A stretch of 64,000 bases of DNA from Euglena gracilis (lineage: Eukaryota > Euglenida > Euglenophyceae > Euglenales). The notes below the pieces were generated by a model, which was given only the letters and a program-made list of their open reading frames with translations, was not told the origin of the DNA and made no database searches. The stretch is taken from positions 1,596,719 through 1,660,718 of the forward strand of contig CP154956.1 in NCBI GenBank assembly GCA_039621445.1. Direction: 5' to 3'. Positions 29,586 through 40,835 of this stretch are shown in pieces (the first letter of the stretch is position 1; the number at the start of each line of letters is the position of its first letter). The position numbers were made by a program, and so were the translations under genes.

Positions 29586-32500
29586 CTCCAAGTCCGATTC
29601 AGCACTTCGGCTGTTTATCGTTTTCTTGTGTGAGTAGATAGCGCGCAATGCGCGGACCGCATTGCGGTCGTCCTCCAACGAGGATTGGGAGTTATAATCC
29701 TCCTCTCTGCCGGATGCCGGGGGTCCTTCCTCTAAAGAGCAGATTTTGTTCCCGACCTTGTGTTTTTTGTTGTGTTTTGTATCGTTGTGGTGACGTTGGT
29801 TCGGGCGGGGAGAGCAAGAACGGTACCATTTGGACGAGTGGTGGTTGTGTAATCCACAAATAGAACATTTTTGTCGATTTTGAGACTTTTATGTGCTTTC
29901 ACCTCTTGGGGGTCTTGGTGAACGGAATCCCGTTCGACCATGGTTGTTGTAACCCGGTTTCCCGGATGACGACCGCGAAGAAGATGATCCACTTCCCGAA
30001 CGTGATCGCGATGAATCGCAATTTGTATCACGTTTGTAAGGGGGTCGGGGTGATCGATCACGAGGTGCGCAATCGTGTCCGCGGTCGTGGAACGCTAATC
30101 GAGACCTTTGTCGATAACCCGACGATTGTGATTGTCCAGGTTTGTGCGAATACCCAGAGGAGCGCGAGCTCCGCGAGGATTGTTAATCCCTTGGACTCTA
30201 ATACCGCTTTCGCGTATCAGGGTGGGGGCATTCACGGGACGTATGCCCCGATTTGTTTCACAAAAAGCAAGTTTTCTCAGAAGATTGGTCAGAAAAGCGC
30301 GGATAGCGCGTTTTTGTGTCTCCCCTTGGGGAGTTTGTATGTTTGCCCTATCCCCGTGGAGATTTTGGAGAATAAGTCCTTTGTAGGGCACTGACCGTAC
30401 CGCTAGGGAGACCAGCGGTAGGGTGGTGGGCATAAGCCGATTGTATCTGTCCCAATAGCTGTGAGAGTTTCATTTGTTTGGAAACATAATTACATCGCTG
30501 GTCAAGTGTGAGTTTGTTGTCCGCGAGTTCCTCGCGGTGAATACCCTTGATAATTGTAGGAATGAAATGGACGACAACCACATCAAATTGTTATTTCATT
30601 TGGTTCTCTCCCAGTTCATCAACCTCAGAAGCCAATCCCAACCATTTGGAATACCAAAGGTCGATTGACTTCCTTTTTCGGTCAGTTGACGCGAAGTGTC
30701 GCCATTTTTTCTCCAGCGTAATTCGCAAAATTGGTCTCGACCAGGTTGACGCATATAGGTCAACCAGTTCATCAAACGAAATCCGATTCCGGATCACAAG
30801 TTGTCGGGCGAGTTCTTTTTCTTCCTTGGGGAGGCAATCAATAAAATCCATTTTGATTACCTTGGGGTTCCCGTCGTGGGTTGGACCCTTCAGGTCCCAG
30901 TAGTATACCCAGTCGCGCCAAAAGTGTTTCCAAGTTGTGGGATATCCGTTCCATTGTGGCTTTACCTTGTTAGCAAATGTAATTGTACCTTTGAAATCGC
31001 GTTGTGGGCCACGATTTCCATCGTAATTGTTATTGTAGGGTTGTTGTGGTGGAATGCGCGAATGTGCATCCAGGATGGTACTCATGGTATCGTAGGTACC
31101 ATGGATGTGTGGTACATCACTGTTCTGTAAATTTTGCGGTTGTGTTTTGCGATTCCGCGATTCGGATTGTAAAGGGTCGTGATTCCGCGATTCGGGGTGT
31201 GGTAACGTACCAGGGGGGTAGGTATCCCGTTGTTCACCCACAAATCGGGGAACCGCGGTAACTTTCGCGTTTCGCATTCGCGATCCATGGCCAATACCTG
31301 GGGTAGAGGTATGGCTCATCAGTCCCGATTCACGGATTTCTTGTTGTAAAACCGGAGGATTCGTGGTTTTTGTGGTAAAAACCGGTTCCTCATCAGAAGA
31401 TTCACCCTTATGGGGGGGAATCTTAAGATTTGGTATAAACGGGCGATTGTAATCGCCATTGTAGGCAAGTTCATGATCATGTGCATCCGTGGATGCTTGT
31501 AGGGCATGCGCGTCCGAAGATGCTTGTAGGGGTGCGCATACTGCGCTTTTGGAAGGATTGGCATCCAACTAACCGCGAATTTGATGCACAAATTCGTGAT
31601 TTGGATGTCGGGCATCCGAAGATGCTTCGGTTGATGCGCGAAAAGCGCGTTGTGAGCTGGAAGTCGCATTTTGACCACCAAAAACTTTTCATGGACAAAG
31701 TGCGGGAGGTTGTGGGATTTTGCTTGAATCCCATCCAAACTCAATGCAAAATCTTGGATACTTTGTTCCAGTGAACCAACCACTTGGAAAAGGTCCGAAA
31801 CTCGTTCAGAATCACACTGCAAACGCTTAATACGTTTGCGTTATGAGGGCAATTCATCCAAAAGCGGTAATTTATCAACAATGGAGTCAAAATCCGCTGA
31901 CAGCTTTGGAAAAGTGTTGTCCAAGAATTTTACCCGTTTTTGGCCAAAGTTTCCATCGCGGTTGTAATTGCGTTCATCCGATTCTCGGTTTGTGGGGTTG
32001 TGGTACCCAACGTGTGTTGGGGTACCCCTACCGCATTTTCAGCAGTTTTGTCGTCCATCATTGTAGAAAGTCGGTTCTCCAACACCGAATTTTGTTGTTT
32101 TAGTGTGAGAACTTGCTGGGTGACCGAATTTTTGGTCCTTATCAAGGTTTCACAAAATTCTTGTAAGTTTTTCTAATTTTTCGCGAGCATTTGGTCATAA
32201 AATGTGCGAAAATCAGGGGGTAGTTCGACTTCGCGAACCGTTTGTCCATCCGAGGATGGTTGGAGTCCAGGGACCATTGTAGAGAGTGCTTGTACGCGTT
32301 TTTGTAACTGAGATGTGGTGGATTGTAAGGTTTTGTGTTGGGTATTTTAATCCGCAAGCACGGTTTCAATGCCGGTGATATCCGGAATTGATTTTTGAAT
32401 ACCGTTGCACCGTTTGTGCAAATATGCAAACACAGATTCAATTTTGTTCACATCCGCTTGTAACTGTTTGTGCAAATCGGTTACAGTGGGTCGTAGTGCT

Positions 32501-33646
32501 CCCATACTGGGATTTTTGGTGAAAGTTTCCGCAAAGCGGCGTTGTAAGTCCCCAATTGCAGTTTGTAGTGACGAAACATCCGCAAAGCGGTTTTCTGTTC
32601 TGCAAACGAAGTTTGGAGGTCCGCATTAACGGTTTCGAATGTAGTTATGACCGTTTCTCGGTCTTGGACTTCCGCGTTCGCGGTTTGTAAGCTAAGAATC
32701 ACCGCATCGCGGGATCGGAGCGCCGCCGTAGCGGTTTGTAGCGTATTGGAAGCAGTTTCAAGTTTTTGTAGGTCGTTTTGTCACTTGTCATGGAGGAAAT
32801 ACTGCCGATGCGCGATTTCCGCCACTTGAGTGTGTAATGTGGTCAAATTATGGGAAAATTCACCGCATTTGCAGGAAGTTTGTTCCAAACGAGTGATCCG
32901 CTCTTCCAGTTGTTGAGCAAAAGCTCGTTGTACGTAGTTTTCGCGTATTTGTGCAACGTTTTGATGAAAACTCGCGTTTTCATCACCCAAACGCAAAATG
33001 CGTTCTTGGGACTGTTGTACAACATTGGACAAAGTTGAGAAGTGCTCATATGAGACATATGAGCCAGGTTCCGCACCCGTAGGCGCTTTATCCCGTTGTT
33101 ATAACCGGGACTGCATTTCTTGCACTGTATAAGAAAAATTTTCCAGTTGTTGAACAGTTGTTGTAGATTTTGTTGTAAATGTGAAAATTTTGTGTTATTC
33201 CGCGATTCCGCGGTGTGGAGGGTCTCTTGTACCTCTTGGAAGTTCTGTACCAAGGTGTTGCGCAGAAATGCGTCAAAACCTTGGTGGAGGTTTTGAAGGT
33301 CCATTTCAGTGGATTTGAAATTCTTTTGGCAAAATTGTCCAAATTATTGGATATATTGCCAAAGAAAGTCCAGCTTGCCGGAAAAGGCCTTGTGACTGCC
33401 TTCATCAAACTGTAAGACTTGATTCAGTGTTTTAGCGGAATTTTGGACACATGCTTCAATGTGTCGAAACTGCTGTTGTAGTTGGTGTTTCTCCGGTAAA
33501 TTTGCGACTACGCTCTCAACAGTATTACTGAAGAACACATCCCGGTCTTCCTCGGGGTCATTGTCCATGGGAACAATGACACCGGCAGCGTCGGGGACCA
33601 CCAAACGCATTTCTGCGAACCAATGCAGAGCTGGGATTTCTCCCAA
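29583..33646 (-). pseudogene. gag: gag of copy 3, decayed
   Basis: From right to left: N-terminal segment with MRLVVPD (33646-33344), heptad-rich stretches (33304-31319) with many breaks, capsid-type segment (31020-30591) with the same WRDWVYYW core, and nucleocapsid region (30430-29586). Knuckle 1 has a stop in place of its second cysteine; knuckle 2 has tryptophan in place of its last cysteine. It ends at the conserved UAG. Confidence 0.82.
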
Positions 33647-34496
33647 TTGTTGAGGGGGGCGCAGGTCCCGAATGGGGCTTACCAGTGGTAGGGCCGGGGG
33701 GGAGGAAACAAGGTGTTTCTAACCCGACCTTGTAAGGGGGGGCCTCTGTTGACAATTGGGTGCCAAAAGGCACTAATTGCCAATCCCGTTCGGGCATTCT
33801 GCCCACTTGTGAGTCAGACTCCACGGAAGCGGAGGGGGTCCGTAGACCCATTGTAGGGTTATGTTGTACCGCAAATGTGGCTGTTGTACGGTTGGTTCCG
33901 CGAATGTGGGTTTGGTCCGTAGACCCTTGGAGGGGGGAGGGCGGGACCCTTGAGGGATACCGCCGAAGCGGCTTGGGTCCGAAGACCCTTGGAGGAAGGA
34001 GGGCACCGCCGAAGCGGCTTGGGTCCGAAGACCCTTGGAGGGGGGGGGCACCGCTGAAGCGGCTTGGGTCCGAAGACCCTTGGAGGGGAGGGCACCGCCG
34101 AAGCGGCTTGTTGTAAGGGGGGTCACCACTAAAGCGGTGTGGGTTCGAAAACCTGGTTGTGAGGGGGAGCGTTACCGCCGAAGCGGCTTGGGCGTCCGCC
34201 CGTTGTACGGAAAAATTTTCTACCGCAGAAGCGGTTTGGACATCTGCCCCTTGTGAATAAAAATTTTCTGTCGCTAAATCGACTTGGGCATTCGTGCCTT
34301 GTAAGGAAAACTTTTCTGCCGCCGTAGCGACTTCGTCTGCATTCTGCAGTCCACGAAGCGAACCTTTTAACAAAACATAAGTAATAGGTGCGTTTCCATT
34401 GTTCGCAGTTGCGCTTTGTATTTTTGATGAAAAGTTGGGAAAATTTTTGTGAAAATCGTAAAAGTTGTAAAATTGTAAAAATTTGCGTAAAAGCAC
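33647..34496 (-). pseudogene. ORF0-like region of copy 3
   Basis: An open frame from 34496 crosses a tandem repeat and reaches an ETPCF motif just before gag, the same position as in ORF0 of copy 2. The repeat encodes serine, proline, glycine and arginine-rich units. As in copy 2 the frame differs from gag and a C-rich run lies at the change. Confidence 0.45.
33930..34125. repeat. Tandem repeat of about 43 bp in the copy 3 leader
   Basis: Four or so similar units, each with two small perfect stem-loops, GCCGAAGCGGC and GGGTCCGAAGACCC. More degenerate units continue to about 34345. The unit length varies with the G-run, so the reading frame changes between units. Confidence 0.8.
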
Positions 34497-34631
34497 ACCA
34501 AAAGATAAGCAAAAGTGGGGGCTCAGAGGCTTTGTGATGCCGCCGTAGCCACTTGTGCCCCTGCGACACCTCGCCCGTGCTTAGGCGCCTCTTTCGGAGT
34601 GTTTCTTTTGTCGTTCGACCGTTAAACCTAT

Positions 34632-34641
34632 TCTGCTACCA
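34632..34641 (-). promoter_or_regulatory. Primer-binding site of copy 3
   Basis: TGGTAGCAGA on the coding strand, immediately after LTR end ACT, identical to copy 2. Confidence 0.85.
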
Positions 34642-35042
34642 AGTGTAAGCCCCACCCCGGTTTTTCTCCTTAAGGTTTCCTCCCGAAAAGCCCGAGGGGG
34701 GACTAACAATAAAATTTGCCTCCCTTTCCCTTTTTGATTGCAAAGCACAAAGGCAAAGAGAATTGGCGTGACCGCGGTCCCTTATATGAAAGTGACTTTT
34801 GCTCTTTCGAGCTTTGTAAAAGAAAGAAAATAAACTTGTATTCAAATGGGACTTCGCCCTCAGAATTCTAAAACAGAATTGCAAAGAACCAACCCCTGTA
34901 ACCTTGGATTGGGAACCAGTAACTTTCAGTAAGCTTTCGCTAGCTCTGAGATTCTCCCTTTGTCTTATGGTTTAACCATACCACTGTGTTCAGCCCGGCC
35001 GTAGGCAGATTGTAGGCCGCAGCCCATTGTATCTGGTACACA
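34642..35042 (-). repeat. 5' LTR of copy 3 (401 bp)
   Basis: Begins TGTGTACCAG on the coding strand (right end 35042) and ends TTACACT next to the primer-binding site. It is diverged from the copy 2 LTR but shares its termini, length and a GAACACAG motif. The partner 3' LTR is not in the window left of copy 2, so no target duplication can be checked. Confidence 0.8.
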
Positions 35043-35689
35043 GTGCCATGGCAGTATGGCTGCCTGGTACTCAATCATCCTCCATCATCCGGAGCAGTTT
35101 TTGGACTGGGCGCCGTCGATAACCGCCTGTGGAACTTCCCCAATAGGCACGGAAGGGTCATCCCCACCAGGCTATGGCCTGGGTAGCTGTGTCCAGTCGA
35201 CGGGTTCGGGGTGTGTAAGGTTACATACAGAAGATGCACGAGACAAAGAGGAACAGAGGGTTGGTGAGAGGGTCAAGGTACAGGAGAAGGCATGGAAGAG
35301 GGGATACTCAGTGGCGGGTGCAGGAGGGAGAATGGTATGGCGGAATGGAGTTGTCAGGCTTGGTGTGGAGGCGATGTGGGAACAGCAAGCGTGTACTGAC
35401 TGTTCTTGTTCTTTATTTTTGTGTGTCAGGTGGTGGGTCTTGTGTGTTTTAGCTTTCTGGCTGTTGCTTGTTGCTTTTATGCGGAGGTGTGTGGTATGTT
35501 CTTCTGTTCTTGTGCGCTTTCTGTTGTGTGTGCCCTCCCTCCCCATTGGGAGTGTGTTTCGCATGCTGTCCGTTGGGGGCAACATTGGTAACTGTGGTCC
35601 TAGTGGACCAGTGTACGTTGTCAGTCTGAGCTGTGAGGCCACCGTTTTCATGACGCAAACAGAGAGTGATTGCCAGAAGTGTCCCACTC
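35043..35689. other. Region right of copy 3 LTR, no gene
   Basis: Contains one copy of a 170-bp direct repeat (35277-35455) and otherwise nothing I can assign. A long + frame here (35056-35811) has no recognisable content, and a - frame may be the decayed tail of the LINE-like gene. Confidence 0.4.
35277..35455 (+). repeat. Direct repeat flanking the LINE-like element, left copy
   Basis: Diverged match to 39095-39262, sharing GGTACAGGAGAAGGCA, GTTGTCAGGCTTGGTG and a TTGTGTGTGTTAG-like end. The two copies bracket the LINE-like coding region. Confidence 0.7.
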
Positions 35690-37900
35690 TCTCAGATTTG
35701 GTCGGTTTGATGGTTGTGTTTTCCGCAAAAAGGCGACAGATGTGGTGTAGAATTAAACTTTCCTTCAGTTGTTGTTCCACTCCATGGGTGGAGTACAAGA
35801 GGTTTGAATAACAATTTGAAGACCCTCGCTGCCAGGATGGTGCATGCCTGGACCCCAAATGACACATTTTTTTGGTTCAGATGCAGGCCAGTTTTGGCAA
35901 AACCGTCACGCATTGCGTTGTATGCCATTTCGATTGCTTCAGTTTGTCCAATTAATGTTCCGTCGTCAGCATACCAGATACTGAGCCAAAGGCTCTGTCG
36001 CTGTTCAATCACTGGTTGCATGCCAGCAGCAAAGAGCAGAGTCCTTGGTGTACTCCAGTTTTGCATACCAGAATTTTGTTTGCTCCCTTCAGTATGACTG
36101 ACGGTGGGTTGTCGTACAGATTGTGTATCCACTTGCTGAGGTGTGGGGCCAGCCGATGGACTTGTTGATGCATCGATGATCGACAGATGGTATTCAACAC
36201 ATTGGATATGTCCACCTGCATCAGAACTCAGTCGTCGTTGTCAGGTTGGCTTAGCGAGGGTGTTGAGTAGACGTTGTACGTGAATGGGAGTATGTTCTGT
36301 GGCTCGTGATGCATTTACACCCAGTTGGTGTGGAATGAGTTTGCTGGTGACAGCTTTTGTTTCTGGGAGCGACAGTGTGACAGTTCCCAATCAATCTCCT
36401 TAGTGTCTCACCTGCTGCAATCGGTCGAACCACTGCGTCATTGTGTGATTCTGTTTCCAGGTCCTAAATGTTGAAAACGTTGTCTTGGTGACACCAGAAT
36501 TGAAGTGACTCATTCACTTGTGTTTCATCATCTTCCAAGGAGTTATCTCCAGGTGACTTCATCTTCATGGGTATGAGATTGGCTGCCCCAAGAAGTTGTG
36601 TGACATCAGGTTGCAGTTTGCATTCAATTGCTGTTTGTACCAGAATGTCAAGCTGGAGAAGGATGTCTGTAGTGTTCGGGTTTCCTGTAAGAGTCATTTG
36701 TTGCAAATGGACTGGTCTGAAGCAAAAAGGCCCTGGTGCGGAACCTTTTCGGAGGGCTCTTGATCATTTCAACCCATTTCAGCGTTCTTTCTGAGTGACT
36801 TGGCTGGGGTGTAAACAGTGCATCGGAAGGTGCAGGGACTGGGCTATGTTCATTTCGGCTCACGTTGTTGGGTTGTTCTTGGGGGTACCTGCTCAGAAGA
36901 CTGGCTTGGACCCGGTCGTCACTGATGTCATGTAGTCCTTTGGAGAGCAGCTGTTTGGCTGCAATCGTCAGTGCTCCATCTTCAATTGCCCTGATGACGG
37001 ATGCCCGTGTTTTGTGTGTGATGCGTGTGGTTTTATATTGCAGGCGTTGTGACGTTAATTCTTCCACTCTCTCATCGTTTTCAAGAGTGAATTTTTCGCA
37101 AGGGATTTCTTCGTATTTTGATGCAGCATTAATGAACTGTGTTAGAGTTGCGTCTTTCTTGGCTGATTCCTCCCATTTACGGGACAGGCAGTACCCATGT
37201 AACCAACCTGAGCAGTTTGAACAAGTTGAAACACTTCGGGGTGGTATTGAAGCGTTGTTATTTTTTTGTAAATGAGGCTGTGGTTGCCGGGATATATTTT
37301 TGAGGGATGGTTCGGATAGTGGTTCACTTTCCAAGGAGGAGTTTGAGTATTTCTTGTCGGCAGCGTTCTTCATGAAACACATTCTCGTGACGTGGTGCAT
37401 TTTCTGTGTGTGGGGTGCTCAGGGGTGCTGCCGTTCGGGCAGCAGCTGGATTCCATTGATATGGGTTGTCAAGGAACGGGACTTCTTGGTAGTCTAGTGA
37501 TCGGCAGGTCTGGCGCCTGGATACTTGACGAAGACAGCTAACGCACGCCAATGTGTTTGTGATCATCAGCCAAAGTCTGTCCGGTATCTGCGCTCTGGAT
37601 ACACGAATCCCGTCAACGTGATGTTTCGTGGCTGCTTCATCCGAGGTTTGAAACGTGTAACTGGGGAAAAAGGGCAGGCGATGTGGAGGGGTCCTGCTTG
37701 TTGCACAGCACTGCTGTTGGTTGCCGGGTCTGGATTTTGCTGCACGTTCCGGGCGACACGTACTGATGGGTGCTGTGGTCGCAAAAGTGCTGCACTTTTT
37801 CCCAGGTGGTTGTCTGTCCGCAGAATCCTCGGGAAATTCTTTTCTGATTGCCTGTCTTGGGAACTGGGAAGGTTCTTGTCTTTGACTTTGGTACAAAATT
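35690..37900 (-). pseudogene. LINE-like retrotransposon RT gene, decayed
   Basis: Fragments in order from 37896: a segment with CX2C and CSNCSGWLHGYC-type cysteines (37896-36648), a helical region before the RT, a PIAAGETLRRLIG motif (36433-36390), an RT palm strand with VDISN (36221-36180) followed by a VHQG motif, and the catalytic WYADDG (about 35960-35945), then a thumb-like tail. These are motifs of non-LTR reverse transcriptases, which nick chromosomal DNA and copy their RNA at the site. Several stops and frame changes make it inactive. I cannot place it in a named clade. Confidence 0.75.
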
Positions 37901-37929
37901 GTCTGTAAAGAGTGTTTTCAAAATCCTTT

Positions 37930-38905
37930 TCTGACTGTCAATTTGTAGCCCATTTGGTGAGGGCTTTTGGAGTAGTTTTTGTGCAGTCCGTGTCCTCAGA
38001 TGCTGACCTGGGGCATTTTGTTCATAATCATTTGTAATCTGTTCAGCCCTGGGGCTAAATCTGGGAGCATCAAGGTAAAAGCCTGGGGCTCTGGGGCCAC
38101 ATCCTCAGAAAGAATTTCCGATTCCAAAGTTTGGTGTCCAAAAAGTTGTTTTAGGTGTTGATCCAGGGCCCATTTGTCTGAGGCTGTTGTGCAGATTGTG
38201 TCTGCAGAGTGTTTTTCTGGGGTTTGTGCTGGGCACTCGAAAAACTTTCCTATGCAAGTGTCCAACTGAATTGTCAGCCCTGGGACATTTTGATCCATTT
38301 TGACTGTATATTTTTCCGGGCCCTCGGGCGAATTTTACAGATTCCATGACAAAATGCTTCTCTGGGTGCCAGTTTGTGACCCATTTGCTGAAGGCCTTTG
38401 AAGCAGTTTTTGTGCAGACGATGCCCTCAGAATGCAGAATGGTTTTATGGGCGCCAGTTTTTGCTTGGTTTGTCAGCACTTTGGCGTTTTTGTTCATTAT
38501 CATTTGAAATTCGTTGAGCCCTGTGGCAAAATCTGAGAGCATCATGGCAAAAGCATGGGCCCCTGGGGCCACATCTCTGGAATGAGTAGAAACCCCTGGG
38601 GCCGTTGTGCGGTTTGGGGAAGTGATTGATATGTTACAGCACATATGATTACGCCAAAGTAAAGCGTACGCATGGACAAAACTTCAAGCCAACTGGTGTA
38701 GCAGGTAACGTTCAACTGCTGCAGCGGCCGCAAGGAGAAGAACCACTCCAGTAGTTGTCTTGGCTGTGTTTTATCTCGGACATGTACTTCTGTTTCCGGA
38801 CTTGTGCTTTTGTCAAAACAAACTTCAATGACTTGAGTCGTACGTTGGAACTTCAGGTAGTTCAAAGCTTGAACCCCACCAGGGCTTGCAGTTTATCCGA
38901 CATGA
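37930..38905 (-). pseudogene. Possible ORF1 of the LINE-like element, with internal repeat
   Basis: Lies just upstream of the RT gene on the same strand. Starts at ATG 38905 (MSDKLQALVGF), shifts frame, and reads a leucine-rich segment to about 38640. Two diverged copies of a unit of about 440-465 bp follow (matches near 38491-38583 and 38027-38110, and near 38390 and 37949), each with an LNxxQMIMNK motif. Function is not recognisable; the ORF1 label rests on position. Confidence 0.4.
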
Positions 38906-38991
38906 TATGCGAACAAAAAAAATAGAAACTCAGAAATAAATTATAGCTCAAAATTAATTGAATAAGTAGTTAAACGTTCCAACTTGTCGAC

Positions 38992-39352
38992 GAACGGTGG
39001 AGGGGCGAACCGAGTCCACCGACCAGTGGCACAGCCAACTGGATTTGAGAGTGCAGGGGAGTAAGGCTATACACACAAGCGGCAGTCTGTCCGAGGTACA
39101 GGAGAAGGCAGGGTAAGCTCAGTGGCATGTGCAGGAGGGAGGAATGTATGGCGAGATAGAGTTGTCAGGCTTGGTGCGGTTGCGATGCTGGAAGGGCAAG
39201 CCTGTATTAATTGTTCTTGTGCTTGGATTTGTGTGTATGGTGCTGGATCTTGTGTGTTAGTGGCAAAACCCTATCCATGTTCTGAAACGGTGGTGGGGCG
39301 GACCAAATCCACTGACCAGTGGCACAGCCTACTACATTTGAGTGTATCGGGG
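38992..39352 (+). repeat. Short direct repeats upstream of the LINE-like element
   Basis: About 75 bp at 38992-39067 recurs at 39282-39352, sharing ACCAGTGGCACAGCC. The pair brackets the right copy of the 170-bp repeat. Confidence 0.6.
39095..39262 (+). repeat. Direct repeat flanking the LINE-like element, right copy
   Basis: Diverged copy of 35277-35455. Confidence 0.7.
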
Positions 39353-39660
39353 AAGGGGAGGGAAGTACAGCATGGCCGGGGTCCAATGTGCAGGGAAGAG
39401 TGTGTGACAAGTGGGGGGCTAAATACAGATGGGCCGAGCCCGTTGCTGCCCTCGGGCACGGTAACCGGGTGGCGGTAGTGATTAGGGTGAGGCCGGCTGA
39501 GGTTAGGGGTGGATTCTGTCCATGAGCTAGTTCCGGTGTCCGGAAAGTGCAGCAGCGGTGCGCGACTCCGCGTTTGGCTTTCGGCGCCCGTTACCGGAGT
39601 CCGCCGGGGAAGCGGTGGGGAGCTTGCCTGATCTGGTTGTTGACTGGGGCGGCTGAGCAG

Positions 39661-39993
39661 TTACAGCGCAGGACGTGCTTCGGGCGCAGCATTTGCGCAA
39701 TCTGCCGGAAGAGAGCCAGCGCCAACAGCTGGTAGCTCGGGGCCTGGAGCTTGGAGCGAATGTTGCCTTGGTCCCAAGAGGTCGTGCGTTTGATCATCCT
39801 GGCCAGCAAGGTCGTACTTTCTGGCGCCCCATGTGCCTATCTTCAGGGTGGCGAAGGACCAGCCCCCGTTTCTACATGGGATGTCGTACTTGGTGTGCTT
39901 GGCAACCTCCTTCATTTTCAAGAACGTCCTACAGCGTTCCCGTGTTGTCAGTCTTTCTGCAGTTTGCCAGCCGTGGATGATGTTGATGTCCAC
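39661..39993 (-). pseudogene. C-terminal endonuclease-like fragment of a LINE-like element
   Basis: An open frame reads MDINIIHGWQ, then an E-x-A-K helix, KYD-x-PC, a GW-x-F strand and a GTWG motif. This is the pattern I associate with the PD-(D/E)XK-type C-terminus of some LINE-like elements, where it would cut target DNA. Because it lies upstream of the RT fragments on the same strand, it belongs to another copy or has been displaced. Assignment is by motif pattern only. Confidence 0.5.
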
Positions 39994-40322
39994 CGCAGTG
40001 GGATTCAGTCTTGCCAGGTGGCTAACAGTAAGTCAGCCGGCCGCAGAGAGACGTCCGGTTTATTTGGGACCGGTACATTTCGCTGCACACTCTGGCCGTG
40101 CTTTGACAGGAGATTAAAAAGAGCGTCTTTAAAGGCGTTGTGGTGATTTGCAAAGTTGTTGCGAATGCAGCACAGATCGTGGTCCCCATTGTTTCATTCC
40201 CCTGCTGCCATGTTTCACGGCAGTGCTGGAGTGAAGCGGAAACCCCCGCCCCGCGCCAGTTTCGGGCGGGGGATCGCTTTTTGGCTCCTCGAGCCGACTT
40301 GTGTCGGAAGTTTGTTCCCAAT

Positions 40323-40678
40323 CTAAACCCCCTGTGGCCGAAACTGGGCCATTGTTTCCAAGGAGGAACTTCCCAGTTGGCCCTTCCCGACCCCTGAGGG
40401 CGGTTTCACTGGGATCTCCAAAGGGGATGCCTTTGGGGTTTTAAACCCTCCCTGTTCAGCTGAACAAGCGCGAGCCAACACCCCGCCACCCCCATGCGTG
40501 TCATTTCTCACAGTTTCTGGGCCAAAAAGGGGGTTCTGGGGTGAAATTTGCCCTGTGGTTGACTGAGTTTGGGAGCCCCACCCCCCTGCCCCCTTTCCCA
40601 CAAATGGAGGGCGGTTGGGGAAGCAAACCTCCACTTCTTCAATTGACTGATTGCTTTTAATTTCTGGTTGACTTGCCA
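40323..40678 (-). CDS. Hypothetical protein, 118 aa
   Basis: ATG at 40678 followed by a frame of 118 codons with glutamine/serine and glycine/proline-rich sequence and no recognisable domain. The frame stays open to a farther ATG at 40835. It could be the start of a gag of another element. Confidence 0.25.
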
Positions 40679-40835
40679 TTTCAATTCTTGAATTCAAAAC
40701 AGAATCTTGATTGTAATTGATTGTAATTGCAATACCAAATGCAACAGCGTCACAAACAAAGAGAAAAACCCTGTGTGAGAAAGGTGATTTTGATGCCCTT
40801 GATGGGCAGTTAAATCTTGGTTTGAGTGCGCTCAT

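Larger units (their letters stand above)
4686..35042 (-). mobile_element. Family A Ty3/gypsy retrotransposon, copy 3 (outer, host of copy 2)
   Basis: Older member of family A, carrying from right to left a 5' LTR (34642-35042), primer-binding site, gag, pol with chromodomain, and then an ORF3-like region interrupted by copy 2. Its left end and 3' LTR are not present before the gap. Gag and pol contain many stops, frameshifts and small indels but keep the family domain order. The ORF3-like block is in reverse orientation relative to pol. Membership of the part left of 6837 is inferred from ORF3 homology and from the frame continuing across copy 2. Confidence 0.7.

Noticed and set aside
35056-35811. 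A 251-codon + strand frame right of the copy 3 LTR with a hydrophobic stretch
   Set aside because: It starts within repeats, overlaps the decayed LINE tail on the other strand, and shows no family features; the hydrophobic part follows from TTG/CTT-rich sequence.
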